A stretch of 36,461 bases of DNA, taken from the NCBI RefSeq assembly GCF_003143975.1, contig NZ_QFVR01000026.1:1-36461 (forward strand), given 5' to 3'. Made by a program: the position numbers and the translations under genes. Source of the stretch: Kurthia sibirica (GTDB taxonomy: Bacteria > Bacillota > Bacilli > Bacillales_A > Planococcaceae). Numbering within the stretch: the first letter of the stretch is position 1; each line of letters opens with the position of its first letter. This document shows positions 1-8,052 of this stretch, piece by piece. A model generated the notes under the pieces. It did not search any database. It was not told the origin of the DNA and saw only the letters and a list, made by a program, of their open reading frames with translations.

Positions 1-174
1 GTGAATCACTAATTCATAATCAATATTATTTTCATTAGCACCATTAACTAATGCAGAAATTTCTTTATTATTGAAAATTTGGAATGAAAGTGTTAAAAAA
101 AGTGTTATGATAATAATTGTTATTATTATAATAGTTATACCATAAATTTTATTGCTAATTTCAGGCATTGTCAT
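1..174 (-). CDS. Small membrane protein, C-terminus beyond the window
   Basis: The reading frame is open from an ATG at 174 to the left edge (58 codons) and is preceded by a good ribosome binding site (AAAGGTGG, about 6 bases before the ATG). After a short polar N-terminus (MTMPEISNK) comes one strongly hydrophobic helix rich in Ile and Thr (about residues 12-32), then a polar Asn-rich stretch. That pattern fits a single-pass membrane protein with most of its body outside the helix. I do not recognise a family and the C-terminus is missing. It is divergent from the broken subtilase gene at 211-440 and shares its very AT-rich composition, so the two may belong to one accessory cluster (inference). 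Confidence 0.55.
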   Translation of the reverse strand, partial: MTMPEISNKIYGITIIIITIIIITLFLTLSFQIFNNKEISALVNGANENNIDYELVIH

Positions 175-210
175 ATACAAACCACCTTTGATTTTTAATA
201 AACAAGTTAG

Positions 211-440
211 AGAGGATATTCTTTTGAAAAAACTATACTTTTTTTTCTATTTATACTAATTATTTCATTTTTTTCGATTTTTATCAACGTATATTTTAAA
301 GATAAAGAATATAAAAAAATTAAAATAGCAGTTTTAGATAGTGGTATAAATTCAAAAAACAAAAATATTGTATTAAAATATAATGTTTTGAATGATAGTA
401 ATTATACAAATGATGAATTTAATCACGGAACAATTATTTA
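211..440 (+). pseudogene. Subtilase (S8 peptidase) N-terminal fragment
   Basis: Read in the frame of position 226, this encodes a hydrophobic N-terminal helix, then KIKIAVLDSGIN with the catalytic Asp motif (Asp codon at 337-339), and 29 residues later NHGT with the catalytic His (codon at 424-426). This order and spacing are those of subtilisin-like peptidases. The frame ends at 440, exactly where the IS256-family element starts, so the rest of the catalytic domain, including the Ser motif, is absent. A TTG start with a fair RBS (AGAGAGG) lies at 224, but it is one frame off. A run of six A (227-232) or eight T (239-246) has probably changed length. The gene is therefore broken at both ends. 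The DNA right of the IS does not resume a peptidase frame. The peptidase assignment rests on two motifs plus their spacing. Confidence 0.6.
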
Positions 441-1823
441 GGGAGTGTAAAATATCTTGTGTAAACGAATAAATACAAAAAGGAAGACCTTTTCTTGGTA
501 GAATTAAGTCACCACAACCAATTCTAGAAAAGAGGTCTTCCCTATGACTAAGTTTACATCAGATATTGTTCAAGCACTAGTCCAAAAACAAGATATTACC
601 GAGGTGTTTCGATCACATTTAGAAACACCAGTTAATACGTTACTGACTACTGAGCTAACAGCCTTTTTAGATTATGAAAAATATGATCGGATTGGTTTTA
701 ATTCAGGGAATTCACGGAATGGCTCATACGATCGAACACTGCATACAGAGTACGGTGACCTTCAGGTCACGATTACTCGTGATCGTAACGGTGAGTTTAA
801 TCAACAGACAGTGGCGCCTTATAAGCGCTCTAACGATACACTCGAATCCTTTGTCATTCATATGTTTCAAAAAGGTGTGACGATGGCTGAAATTGCAGAT
901 TTAATTGAGAAAATGTATGGACATCATTACACACGTCAAACCATTTCTAATATGACACAAGCCATGGGTGAGCAAGTAGAATCCTTTAATAAAAGGGAAC
1001 TCAGTCCTCGCTATATCTGTGTTTATTTAGACGCAACCTACATCTCAGTGAGACGTGAAACCGTTTCTAAAGAAGCGGTTTACATAGCTGTAGGCATTCG
1101 AGAAGATGGCTCAAAAGAAGTGATTGCTTATACAATAGCGCCAACAGAATCTGCCTTCAATTGGAAAGAGCTTCTACTCGAAATAAAAGAACGCGCGGTG
1201 TACAAGAAGTTCTTCTTTTCCTGTCGGACGGTCTAACAGGCATGGTGGACACCATTGCAAGTGTATTTCCAAAAGCAAATTTCCAAACATGTCTAGTCCA
1301 TGTTGCCCGTACGATTTCTCACAAAGTACGTGTGGAAGATAGAGCTGAGATTTGCGAGGATTTCAAGACCGTTTACCGAGCCGATGACCAGGCAGACGGA
1401 CAAGCAGCATTAGATATGTTCTGTTCAAAATGGAACAAATCGTACCCAAAGGTGACGAAATCATTAGCTTCAAATAATCATCTATTGACCTTCTATCAGT
1501 TCCCGAAATCTATTTGGCGCAGCATCTACTCAACGAATTTAATCGAATCCTTTAATAAGCAAATCAAGAAATATACGAAGCGTAAAGAACAGTTTCCAAA
1601 CGAAGAATCCCTTGAGCGCTTCCTAGTTTCCCAGTTCCAAGACTATAATCAGCGTTTCCTTACTCGATGCCATATCGGTTTCAATCAAGCTCGAGCAGAG
1701 CTGGCCGAAATGTTTGAAGTTAACAAAGACCAGTAACTCAAATTAACGCATATATATATTCGAAAATGATCAGATACTATGAAAAGGTTGGATTGTCATT
1801 TACACATAAATATTGACACTCTC
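441..1823 (+). mobile_element. IS256-family insertion sequence, inactive
   Basis: The terminal inverted repeats are visible. The left end begins GGGAGTGTAAAATATC at 441. The right end, read on the minus strand from 1823, begins GAGAGTGTCAATATTT. Both continue into similar TGTGTAAA segments, and the whole unit of 1383 bp encloses one transposase. The flanking octamers are attattta (433-440) and atttttta (1824-1831), which differ at one base. They could be a decayed target duplication or a chance match in AT-rich DNA. The insertion coincides with the truncation point of the subtilase fragment. The transposase is frameshifted, so this copy probably cannot move by itself. Confidence 0.85.
544..1736 (+). 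pseudogene. IS256-family transposase with one frameshift
   Basis: Two overlapping frames together give a full-length mutator-type (IS256) DDE transposase of about 397 residues. The first frame (544 to about 1197) carries the N-terminal domain and the first catalytic Asp in VYLDATYISV (about residue 163). The second frame resumes at RGVQEVLLFLSDGLTGM (second Asp) and ends with the Glu in NLIESFNKQIKKYTKR. The switch lies at a CGCGCG run (1192-1197): removing one GC pair joins the frames as KERGVQEV. IS256 transposases are normally one uninterrupted ORF and no slippery heptamer is evident, so a loss-of-function duplication is more likely than programmed frameshifting. The start ATG at 544 follows GAGGTCTTCCCT. 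Confidence 0.85.
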
Positions 1824-1850
1824 ATTTTTTATTAGATAAGGGAGATAAAA

Positions 1851-2078
1851 ATGGAAAATAATAAATATTTAATTTTTAGTGTGTGTTTTTTTATTTTTAG
1901 TGGTTTGCTTTTTACTTTAGAAAAAATTAATTGGAGTATCTATTGGTTTGCCCAAGTTAAAACAGGTAGTTTTCCTAATTATAATTCTGAAAATATTTTA
2001 TTTGATAATCTATTTGTAATTTTATTTATTATTATTTCTATAGTATTTATGCTTTTATTTGTATTTAAGAAAAAATGA
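1851..2078 (+). CDS. Small two-helix membrane protein, unknown function
   Basis: This 75-residue protein is preceded by a strong RBS (AAGGGAGATAAAA) and starts 27 bases after the right end of the IS256 element. It has two hydrophobic helices (about residues 6-24 and 51-71) joined by a polar, aromatic-rich loop, and ends in KKK, which suggests the C-terminus is cytoplasmic. It is followed by an intrinsic terminator at 2108-2142. Composition is very AT-rich, like the peptidase fragment upstream. I do not recognise a family. Size and topology are compatible with an immunity-type or accessory membrane protein of a peptide cluster, but nothing in the sequence proves that. Confidence 0.55.
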   Translation: MENNKYLIFSVCFFIFSGLLFTLEKINWSIYWFAQVKTGSFPNYNSENILFDNLFVILFIIISIVFMLLFVFKKK

Positions 2079-2107
2079 ATTAATTTATGATTAATAATGG
2101 TTATTTG

Positions 2108-2142
2108 TAGAAGGTATGGAATTCCCATACCTTCTATTTTTT
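2108..2142 (+). terminator. Intrinsic terminator after the small membrane protein
   Basis: A perfect 12-bp stem (TAGAAGGTATGG / CCATACCTTCTA) with a 5-base loop is followed on the plus strand by TTTTTTA. It lies 30 bases after the stop of the 1851-2078 gene. The minus strand lacks a T tract, so it acts in the plus direction. Confidence 0.85.
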
Positions 2143-2228
2143 ATATATTTTGGAATAACACGTATTACTATGTTAGTATATTTTTGTTTTAAGAAGATAG
2201 ATTAATTAGCGTGTCAACGGTAAATCGC

Positions 2229-2320
2229 GGTTCTACAATAAATAACGTTGGTGAAGAAAAAAGCACCTATCTCAAAAAGATAGGTGCTGGAACTTCGCTA
2301 GCGTTATTTATTGTAGAACC
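2229..2320. repeat. 92-bp palindromic element with 19-bp inverted ends
   Basis: The ends are exact 19-bp inverted repeats: GGTTCTACAATAAATAACG at 2229-2247 and its complement at 2302-2320. They enclose a second, inner hairpin (2262-2288). The outward GGTTCTA ends resemble ISL3-type termini and the element is too short to code, so a MITE-like origin is plausible. I saw no clear target duplication: the flanking octamers differ. It lies immediately beyond the ssrA terminator, so it can also fold in an ssrA read-through transcript. Confidence 0.6.
2254..2288 (-). terminator. Second terminator downstream of ssrA, inside the palindrome
   Basis: A perfect 11-bp stem (AGCACCTATCT / AGATAGGTGCT) with a 5-base loop is followed on the minus strand by TTTTTTCTT. 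It would stop minus-strand transcription that escapes the first ssrA terminator. It forms the core of the 92-bp inverted repeat. Confidence 0.75.
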
Positions 2321-2352
2321 AAAAGAAAAGAACCCTTATATACCAAGGGTTC
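2321..2352 (-). terminator. ssrA terminator
   Basis: An 8-bp stem (GAACCCTT / AAGGGTTC) with a 7-base loop is followed on the minus strand by TTTTCTTTT. It begins 24 bases after the mature 3' end of tmRNA. Confidence 0.75.
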
Positions 2353-2375
2353 TCAACTTATATGAAACTCTAATA

Positions 2376-2732
2376 TGGAGACGGCGGGAATCGAACCCGC
2401 GTCCAGAAACTCCCATACTTAAGCTTCTACGCGTGTAGTTTATCTACTTAGGGTTTCACGTAGCATTATGCCGATAAACAGGCGTCTTGTACGCTAATCT
2501 TGAAATCTCTTGTACACAGCTAAGATGGCACTGTGAACCGTATCCCACTTTAAGTGAGCCTACCTACGCTACATGGGCGATAGGGCAGATAGGCAGTTTC
2601 GACAGACTAGGCTGCGAAAGCTAGGTTGTTGTTAGTTTTGCCAGTTATTATATAACTTCCGTTGGTGACGGAGCCGAGACCTCCGACGCGCGACTCAAGC
2701 CAAGACATCCCTGTCGAATCCGTAACGTCCCC
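2376..2732 (-). ncRNA. ssrA: Transfer-messenger RNA (tmRNA)
   Basis: The minus strand starts GGGGACGTTACGGATTCGAC and ends with GGTTCGATTCCCGCCGTCTC followed by an encoded CCA. These are the two halves of the tRNA-Ala-like domain, and the 357-base length is typical. The tag reading frame (2607-2645, minus) reads (T)GKTNNNLAFAA then TAG, so the degradation tag ends in the hydrophobic AA expected for ClpXP and FtsH recognition. I cannot tell from sequence alone whether ACT or the following GGC is the resume codon. tmRNA with SmpB rescues ribosomes stalled on broken mRNAs. smpB lies about 400 bases upstream on the same strand, followed upstream by rnr, whose product degrades the defective mRNA. 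The 3' half overlaps a spurious plus-strand frame. Confidence 0.97.
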
Positions 2733-3133
2733 TTAATATAAAGTTTAATCTGCTGCGTTCTACTTTGCGTTGTGCGTCACGTACTGTAGTACGTTTCCTT
2801 ATATGCTTCCTGATGTAACAGCTAGTTTGAAATGGCATATCTTCTTTTTTAGAAGAGGATCATTTCATCTACTCCGTTATAGAGGGGGCTTACTTGGTTG
2901 CCTAGTACAAAATTTTGCAGTGATTAAAATTCCACCGGCTGGCTAGCTTGTCAGGCGAGATTTGCGCATCACTTATATGCGGTCGTCTCTCGAAGTTCCA
3001 GGTAGGTGATTAAGGTTTATTCGGAGAACAGTAATTTGAAATTACTGGATATCAGCGTTTAAGCGCTAATCTTATATTTGTTACTGTAGTCATTATATGA
3101 CAAAAACAGTTGAAGTACAAGGGTTAAGGCTTG
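2733..3133. other. Non-coding spacer between smpB and ssrA
   Basis: I see no credible gene in these 400 bases. The stretch appears richer in G+C than the left edge of the window and holds several hairpins: ACGTACT-gt-AGTACGT (2779-2794), an imperfect long hairpin at about 2828-2870, and a perfect 9-bp stem CAGTAATTT/AAATTACTG (3029-3047). A TATATT hexamer 2 bases before the tmRNA 5' end (minus strand) is a possible -10 element, without a convincing -35. The segment may contain the ssrA promoter and a processed leader, or a small RNA. Confidence 0.4.
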
Positions 3134-3601
3134 TTAGAACTGGTTTTTGGCTTTTACAGCGCGATCCATATCACGTTTTGCTTCTTTTTTCTTAAGATCA
3201 TGACGTTTGTCATAGGTTTTTTTCCCTTTACCAAGGCCAATTAATAATTTAGCATAGCCATCTTTTAAGTACATTTTCAGCGGCACAATTGTATAACCAT
3301 CACGTTTGACATCATATGAAAGTTGGATAATTTGCTGTTTATGCAATAATAATTTACGTGAGCGAACAGGGTCATGGTTGAAAATATTACCTTGTTCATA
3401 CGTATTAATATGCATATTGGATATGAAGGCTTCCCCATTGCGAATGATAATGAATGAATCACGTAGTTGTACTTGGCTTTGACGCACAGATTTTATCTCC
3501 GTACCCGTTAAGACAAGTCCCGCTTCAATTGTCGTTTCAATGGCATAATCATGATTTGCTTTCTTATTTTGCGCTACTACTTTGCCGGATCCTTTTGGCA
3601 T
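3134..3601 (-). CDS. smpB: SsrA-binding protein SmpB
   Basis: This 155-residue protein is the normal length for SmpB, the obligate partner that carries tmRNA into stalled ribosomes. The family core is visible: [20 protein letters not shown] (about 12-31), GTEIKSVRQ (33-41), the LRDSFIII segment, and the basic C-terminal tail [20 protein letters not shown], which replaces mRNA in the A-site channel. The start ATG follows GAGGTGATTACAT. It sits between rnr (about 80 bases upstream) and ssrA downstream on the same strand, the standard order in Bacillales. It is probably cotranscribed with rnr and est. Confidence 0.98.
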   Translation of the reverse strand: MPKGSGKVVAQNKKANHDYAIETTIEAGLVLTGTEIKSVRQSQVQLRDSFIIIRNGEAFISNMHINTYEQGNIFNHDPVRSRKLLLHKQQIIQLSYDVKRDGYTIVPLKMYLKDGYAKLLIGLGKGKKTYDKRHDLKKKEAKRDMDRAVKAKNQF

Positions 3602-3680
3602 ATGTAATCACCTCATAAGTTTTTTTTGGATAGAGTGATGCGGGAGAATGATTACTCACTGCCCCCGCTATTCTCTCCTA

Positions 3681-6104
3681 TTATTTTTTAGGTCTTTTTT
3701 TACTTGGTTTTGCTACGCCCTCGTAAAATTTCTTGCCTGCTGGTTTTGAAGTGTCCGCACTTGATGCGCCTTCAGTACCTCTGCCTGCTTTACGATCTTG
3801 TTTACGTGTACGTCCACTAACTTTTGGACCACTTGGTGTACGTTTTGGTTTACTTGAACTTGCACCTGCTGGCTTGTTGCTTGCGTAAGATGAAGTTTTT
3901 GGTTTACCACTGCCGCTACCTGCCTTTTTGTTGGCGCTGATCACACGTGGTGTACTTGGACGTTTTGAGCGTGTATTCAATGGCATATCTGTAATAATGA
4001 AATCTACTGCTGCCTCTTCAAGATTGACTGCATGTACTTTAATCTTCACTTTATCACCGATGCGGAAAATGCGTCCTGTGCGTTCGCCAATCATCGACAT
4101 TGAGCGTTCATCAAAGTTGTAATAGTCATCTGTAAGATTACTAATATGCACAAGTCCTTCAATCGTATTTTCAAGTTCGATGAACATACCAAAGTTTGTT
4201 ACTGAACCTACGATGCCTTCAAACTCTTCACCGATTTTGTCAGACATATACTGTGCTTTCTTAATCGATTCTGTATCACGTTCTGCATCCACTGCACGAC
4301 GTTCGCGTTCAGATGTATGCGTGGCGATTTCATCCATTTTCGCGCCCCAATAAGCGATTGTTTTATTCGACTGATCTTTATTGACGATATAGGTACGTAA
4401 TAAACGATGGACGATTAAATCTGGGTAACGACGGATTGGTGATGTAAAATGTGTGTAAAATTCTGTTGATAAACCAAAGTGACCAAGTGATTGTGGGCTA
4501 TATTTTGCTTGCTGCATAGAGCGAAGCATCATCGTTGAAATAACAGGATATTCTGGTTTGCCAACAACTGATTCTAGCACTTGTTGTAACGCTTTTGGAT
4601 CAACGGAATCCCCTTTACCTTTTACAGTAATACCAAAGTTCGTAACAAACTCGAAGAAACGTTGTAATTTCTCTGGTTTCGGCTCTTCATGAATACGATA
4701 AATAAATGGCAAATCTTTTTTGAAAACATGTTCTGCCACTGTCTCATTGGCTGCTAACATAAAGTCTTCAATCATTTTTTCAGCAACTGTACGTTCACGA
4801 ATCACAACATCGATTGGCCAGCCCTTATCATCTACTACGACTGCCGATTCTTTGAAGTCAAAATCTACGGCTCCACGAATTTCACGGCGTTGGCGTAGTA
4901 AAGCCGAAAGATCTTTCATATCGTTAAACATCGGAACTAATTTTTCATATTTAGCCATCAAATCATTGTCTTTTAACTCAACAATTTTATAGACGTCTGT
5001 ATATGTCATACGTTCCGTTGTTTTAATGACACTTTCGAAAATATCATGGCCGATAACAATGCCATTTTCATCAATTGTCATTTCACAAGATAATGTTAAA
5101 CGATCTACTTGTGGATTCAATGAACAGATACCATTTGATAGACGGTGCGGAATCATTGGAATAACGCGGTCTGTTAAGTACACAGATGTTGCACGGTCAT
5201 ATGCTTCCTTGTCTAAAATTGAATCATTGGTCACATAGTGGCTAACATCCGCAATATGAACACCCAGTGTATATGTGCCATCCGCATTTTTCACGACGCC
5301 TACTGCATCATCCAAATCCTTCGCTGTTTCACCATCGATTGTCACGACCATTTGATCGCGTAAATCGCGACGTCCTTCGATTTCTTTTGCTGTTACTTCA
5401 TCTGGAATTGCTGCTGCTGCATCGACAACTTCCTGGGGAAATTCCACTGCAATCTCATGTTTATTGATGATGGATAAAATATCAACACCCGGATCATTTT
5501 TATGTCCAAGAATCGACGTAATCATACCTGATGCTGAATGACGTTCTGACGGCCACTCTGTAATTTCGACGACGACTTTATGTCCGTCAATTGCACCAAG
5601 TGTGTGATTTTTAGAAATAAAAATATCAGTACCAAATTTTTTATCGTCTGGCACAACAAAACCAAAGCCTTTGTTCGCTTGGAATTCACCGACGATACGT
5701 GAAGTACCACGTTCGATAATATCGACGATTTCACCTTCTCGACGATCGCCTGATTTAAGTTTAGAAATGCTAACTAAAACAGTATCGCCATTAAGCGCAC
5801 CATTTGTAGCTGTAGGTGGTACAAATACGTCGTCCATCCCTTGAATCTCTGGTACGACAAAACCAAAACCTTTAGCATGTCCGATAAAGCGACCACGTAA
5901 CTCATTCATCTGCGCTGGTAGACCATAATGATCATTACCGGCACGAACGATTTTGCCCTGTCCTTCTAATTTCACAAATGCTTTCACAAGGTCTGTGAAA
6001 TCATCCGCTGCCTCTAATTGTAATTTTTCTTCAAATGTTGACACGGGTGAAGGTTTAAAGTTCTCCTGTGTCATAATGTCTAAAATTTGTTTTTCAAAAT
6101 TCAT
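3681..6104 (-). CDS. rnr: Ribonuclease R
   Basis: An 807-residue RNase II/R family 3'-5' exoribonuclease that degrades structured RNA, including mRNAs released by trans-translation. In order: an N-terminal winged-helix-like segment (about 1-65), two cold-shock domains (GFGFV at 79-83 and 146-150), the RNB catalytic domain beginning RRDLRD with the metal-binding cluster [12 protein letters not shown] (257-268; Asp263, 265, 266), an S1 domain (about 640-715, [12 protein letters not shown]), and a long Lys/Arg/Ser-rich tail of roughly 80 residues. The basic tail distinguishes RNase R from RNase II and is needed for tmRNA-linked decay in studied species. The start follows AAGGAGGGACGATTT. It lies 36 bases after est and 79 before smpB. 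Confidence 0.97.
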   Translation of the reverse strand: MNFEKQILDIMTQENFKPSPVSTFEEKLQLEAADDFTDLVKAFVKLEGQGKIVRAGNDHYGLPAQMNELRGRFIGHAKGFGFVVPEIQGMDDVFVPPTATNGALNGDTVLVSISKLKSGDRREGEIVDIIERGTSRIVGEFQANKGFGFVVPDDKKFGTDIFISKNHTLGAIDGHKVVVEITEWPSERHSASGMITSILGHKNDPGVDILSIINKHEIAVEFPQEVVDAAAAIPDEVTAKEIEGRRDLRDQMVVTIDGETAKDLDDAVGVVKNADGTYTLGVHIADVSHYVTNDSILDKEAYDRATSVYLTDRVIPMIPHRLSNGICSLNPQVDRLTLSCEMTIDENGIVIGHDIFESVIKTTERMTYTDVYKIVELKDNDLMAKYEKLVPMFNDMKDLSALLRQRREIRGAVDFDFKESAVVVDDKGWPIDVVIRERTVAEKMIEDFMLAANETVAEHVFKKDLPFIYRIHEEPKPEKLQRFFEFVTNFGITVKGKGDSVDPKALQQVLESVVGKPEYPVISTMMLRSMQQAKYSPQSLGHFGLSTEFYTHFTSPIRRYPDLIVHRLLRTYIVNKDQSNKTIAYWGAKMDEIATHTSERERRAVDAERDTESIKKAQYMSDKIGEEFEGIVGSVTNFGMFIELENTIEGLVHISNLTDDYYNFDERSMSMIGERTGRIFRIGDKVKIKVHAVNLEEAAVDFIITDMPLNTRSKRPSTPRVISANKKAGSGSGKPKTSSYASNKPAGASSSKPKRTPSGPKVSGRTRKQDRKAGRGTEGASSADTSKPAGKKFYEGVAKPSKKRPKK

Positions 6105-6140
6105 AAATCGTCCCTCCTTGAAAACAGCTACTAATTTGGT

Positions 6141-6887
6141 TTACTCTTCCCAATCGAGTCCTTCGAAAAAATCGAGGACATCTTGCTGTAATTCAATTCT
6201 TTCTTTATCTAAAGTAATGACATGCCCTGATTGCTCATACCATTTTATATTTTTTTCATTGGATTCTACCGTGTCGTAAATGAACTGCGCCGAGCTCTTG
6301 TCGATGACGGTATCCAACCTTGCTTGTACCACAAAAATCGGTGCATAAATCTCATCGACATGGGAGCGGACATCCATAATTAACTTAGGCAGCTCTGGTA
6401 ATGATGGCATGCCTTTTTCTTGTAATGTACGCAGTAATTTTTCTTGCTGTTCTTGCGTTAAAGCAAATGCACGTGCAAAATCTTTTGCATATTTTAGCAC
6501 GCCTTCAAACATCACTTCGGTCGTTTTCATTGTCATTGGGGCACACATAGTTACGATTCCCTTTACAGGCATTGTATAACCTAATTTTAATGAAAAAACA
6601 CCACCTAATGATAAACCTGCGACAGCAATTTCTTTATATCCTTTATCTAGCAGCTCTTGGTAAGCGCCTATCACATCTTGCCACCAATCACTTGGGCTAG
6701 TTTGGATGAGTTTTTCGGGTGAAACGCCATGCCCTTTATAGTGAGGGGCAATTGATGTATAACCATGCTTCTGCAAGAATCGTCCGAGCATATGAACGTC
6801 TGCGGAGTTCCCTGTAAAGCCATGGAGTAACAATACCGCTCTTGGGCCTGCTTCAAAAAAGAGTGGTTTCGGTAGTGACACACGCAT
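6141..6887 (-). CDS. est: Carboxylesterase, Est30 type
   Basis: This 248-residue alpha/beta hydrolase aligns along its full length with thermostable carboxylesterase Est30 of Geobacillus and YvaK of Bacillus. An oxyanion-hole segment [13 protein letters not shown] (about 19-31) precedes the nucleophile elbow GLSLGG (Ser93). Asp192 (ARLDTVID) and His222 (SGHVITLD) complete the triad. There is no signal peptide, so it acts in the cytoplasm on short-chain esters; the natural substrate is unknown. The start ATG follows GGAGGTTTGACGA. It lies between secG and rnr, the usual place in Bacillales, downstream of a weak hairpin (6943-6967) that may lower its expression relative to secG. Confidence 0.93.
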   Translation of the reverse strand: MRVSLPKPLFFEAGPRAVLLLHGFTGNSADVHMLGRFLQKHGYTSIAPHYKGHGVSPEKLIQTSPSDWWQDVIGAYQELLDKGYKEIAVAGLSLGGVFSLKLGYTMPVKGIVTMCAPMTMKTTEVMFEGVLKYAKDFARAFALTQEQQEKLLRTLQEKGMPSLPELPKLIMDVRSHVDEIYAPIFVVQARLDTVIDKSSAQFIYDTVESNEKNIKWYEQSGHVITLDKERIELQQDVLDFFEGLDWEE

Positions 6888-6937
6888 TCGTCAAACCTCC
6901 AGTATAGAAGAAATTTGTTTCTCCGTTGCTTATAACA

Positions 6938-6967
6938 GAAAACGCCTAACCTTTTGGTGGTTAGACG
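6938..6967 (-). terminator. Weak terminator or attenuator between secG and est
   Basis: A 9-bp stem (CGTCTAACC / GGTTAGGCG on the minus strand, one G-T pair) with a 7-base loop is followed by TTTTCTG. The wobble pair forms only in the minus-strand RNA, supporting that direction. The T tract is short, so partial read-through into est is likely. Confidence 0.6.
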
Positions 6968-6982
6968 GGTATGATCTGCTCA

Positions 6983-7210
6983 TTAAACTTTCGCAATTGC
7001 AATAACAAGTCCGAAGAAAATTATTGAAAGTACAATTGTTACACGATGTAAAACTAAGTCTAAACCACGTGCTTTTGATTTACCAAAAAGCTGCTCAGCA
7101 CCACCAGAAATCGCACCTGACAGGCCTGCAGTTTTACTAGATTGTAATAATACTACGACGATAAGTGCTGCCGCTACGATCAGCAATGAAACTAAAATCG
7201 CTGTATGCAT
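6983..7210 (-). CDS. secG: Preprotein translocase subunit SecG
   Basis: A 75-residue protein with two membrane helices (about 3-22 and 53-73) separated by a Gly/Ser-rich loop containing [18 protein letters not shown], the signature of SecG. SecG associates with SecYE and aids SecA-driven protein export. I chose the ATG at 7210 (MHTAILVS) over an in-frame ATG at 7231 because CAGGAGGTGG ends 5 bases before it. The gene heads the secG-est-rnr-smpB-ssrA block. Terminator 7373-7410 of the uronate operon lies just upstream, so secG must have its own promoter in 7211-7372. Confidence 0.96.
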   Translation of the reverse strand: MHTAILVSLLIVAAALIVVVLLQSSKTAGLSGAISGGAEQLFGKSKARGLDLVLHRVTIVLSIIFFGLVIAIAKV

Positions 7211-7372
7211 AAATTCCACCTCCTGTATCAAAACCTCATAACAAAATCATTTTATGTAAAATGTCATTGCTATAAATTTTCACACGAATTCAATGATAAT
7301 TCCATTTTAACATGAACTGTCTATTGTACATAGTCATATATTGTTTTTTCTTTATTTTTACAAATTCGAGCA

Positions 7373-7410
7373 TAAAAAAAGCAGTAGAAATCTACAGAAT
7401 TTCCACTGCT
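7373..7410 (-). terminator. Terminator of the uronate operon
   Basis: A 12-bp stem with a 7-base loop (arms 7380-7391 and 7399-7410) lies directly after the kdgA stop codon. On the minus strand it has one G-T pair and is followed by TTTTTTTAT, so it works in the operon's direction. Confidence 0.88.
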
Positions 7411-7419
7411 CATAATAAG

Positions 7420-8037
7420 CTAGCCAATTTTTTCAAGCCATTCTTTTGTAGCTGATTCTATTACTTGCCAATTGCCATCTACTATCCATTTTTTATTTAG
7501 TAAGTCACTACCTGCCCCTACTGCATCTGCACCAGCATCAAAATAATCTTGAACTGTTTCAAGTGTTATACCACCAGTAGCCATAATACTAATAAAGTCT
7601 AATGGACCTTTAACATTTTTTATAAAATTTGCACCTACTGATGATGCTGGAAATACTTTAACCATTTGGGCACCTGCACTATAAGCGGCATAGATTTCAG
7701 TTGGTGTCATTACACCCGGTATAACAGGGATTTTTTTATTCACTGCATACTGTACAACTGCATGATTGAACAGGGGGGATACAATAAATTGGGCACCTGC
7801 AGCGATTGCTTTTTTACAGTCATCTAATGACAGCACTGTCCCTGCACCAATGAGTATGTCATCTTTTAATTTCGAACGATTTTCCGTTATAATTTCTAAA
7901 GCTTTATCCGTATCTAAAGTAATTTCAATAGCTTGAACCCCTCCGTTTACAAGTGCCTCGATTAATTTTTGACTCGTAGTATACGGAATTTTTCGTAATA
8001 CAGGAATCAATTTAATCCCTTGAAGTAATTCATACAT
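7420..8037 (-). CDS. kdgA: 2-keto-3-deoxy-6-phosphogluconate aldolase
   Basis: This class I aldolase splits KDPG into pyruvate and glyceraldehyde 3-phosphate, the last step of the pathway encoded here. Family marks are VQAIEITLDT with the catalytic Glu, GAGTVLS, PGVMTPTEI, and VKVFPAS with the Schiff-base Lys (residue 127 from the chosen start). I start at ATG 8037 (MYELLQ, 205 residues) rather than at an upstream GTG (8049), because GAAAGGTGA overlaps that GTG and lies 8 bases before the ATG. It is the last gene of the minus-strand operon, 15 bases after kdgK, and precedes the terminator. The same fold also serves 4-hydroxy-2-oxoglutarate aldolases, but the kdgK neighbour favours KDPG. Confidence 0.93.
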   Translation of the reverse strand: MYELLQGIKLIPVLRKIPYTTSQKLIEALVNGGVQAIEITLDTDKALEIITENRSKLKDDILIGAGTVLSLDDCKKAIAAGAQFIVSPLFNHAVVQYAVNKKIPVIPGVMTPTEIYAAYSAGAQMVKVFPASSVGANFIKNVKGPLDFISIMATGGITLETVQDYFDAGADAVGAGSDLLNKKWIVDGNWQVIESATKEWLEKIG

Positions 8038-8052
8038 TTTCGTCGTCACCTT

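Noticed and set aside
1161-1236. Programmed frameshifting in the IS256 transposase
   Set aside because: The family uses a single ORF, and there is no slippery sequence with a downstream structure. A GC duplication explains it.
433-1831. Clean 8-bp target duplication around the IS256 element
   Set aside because: The octamers differ at one base in AT-rich DNA, and the right flank does not continue the interrupted peptidase frame, so a simple insertion is not proven.
2211-2438. Plus-strand frame of 75 codons ending WRRRESNPRPETP
   Set aside because: It runs antisense through the tmRNA 3' end and the ssrA terminators. The RRRESNPRP string is the usual artefact of translating the tRNA-like end.
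2733-3133. Prophage or integrative element attachment site in the smpB-ssrA spacer
   Set aside because: No integrase gene and no duplicated smpB or ssrA 3' end were found in the window.
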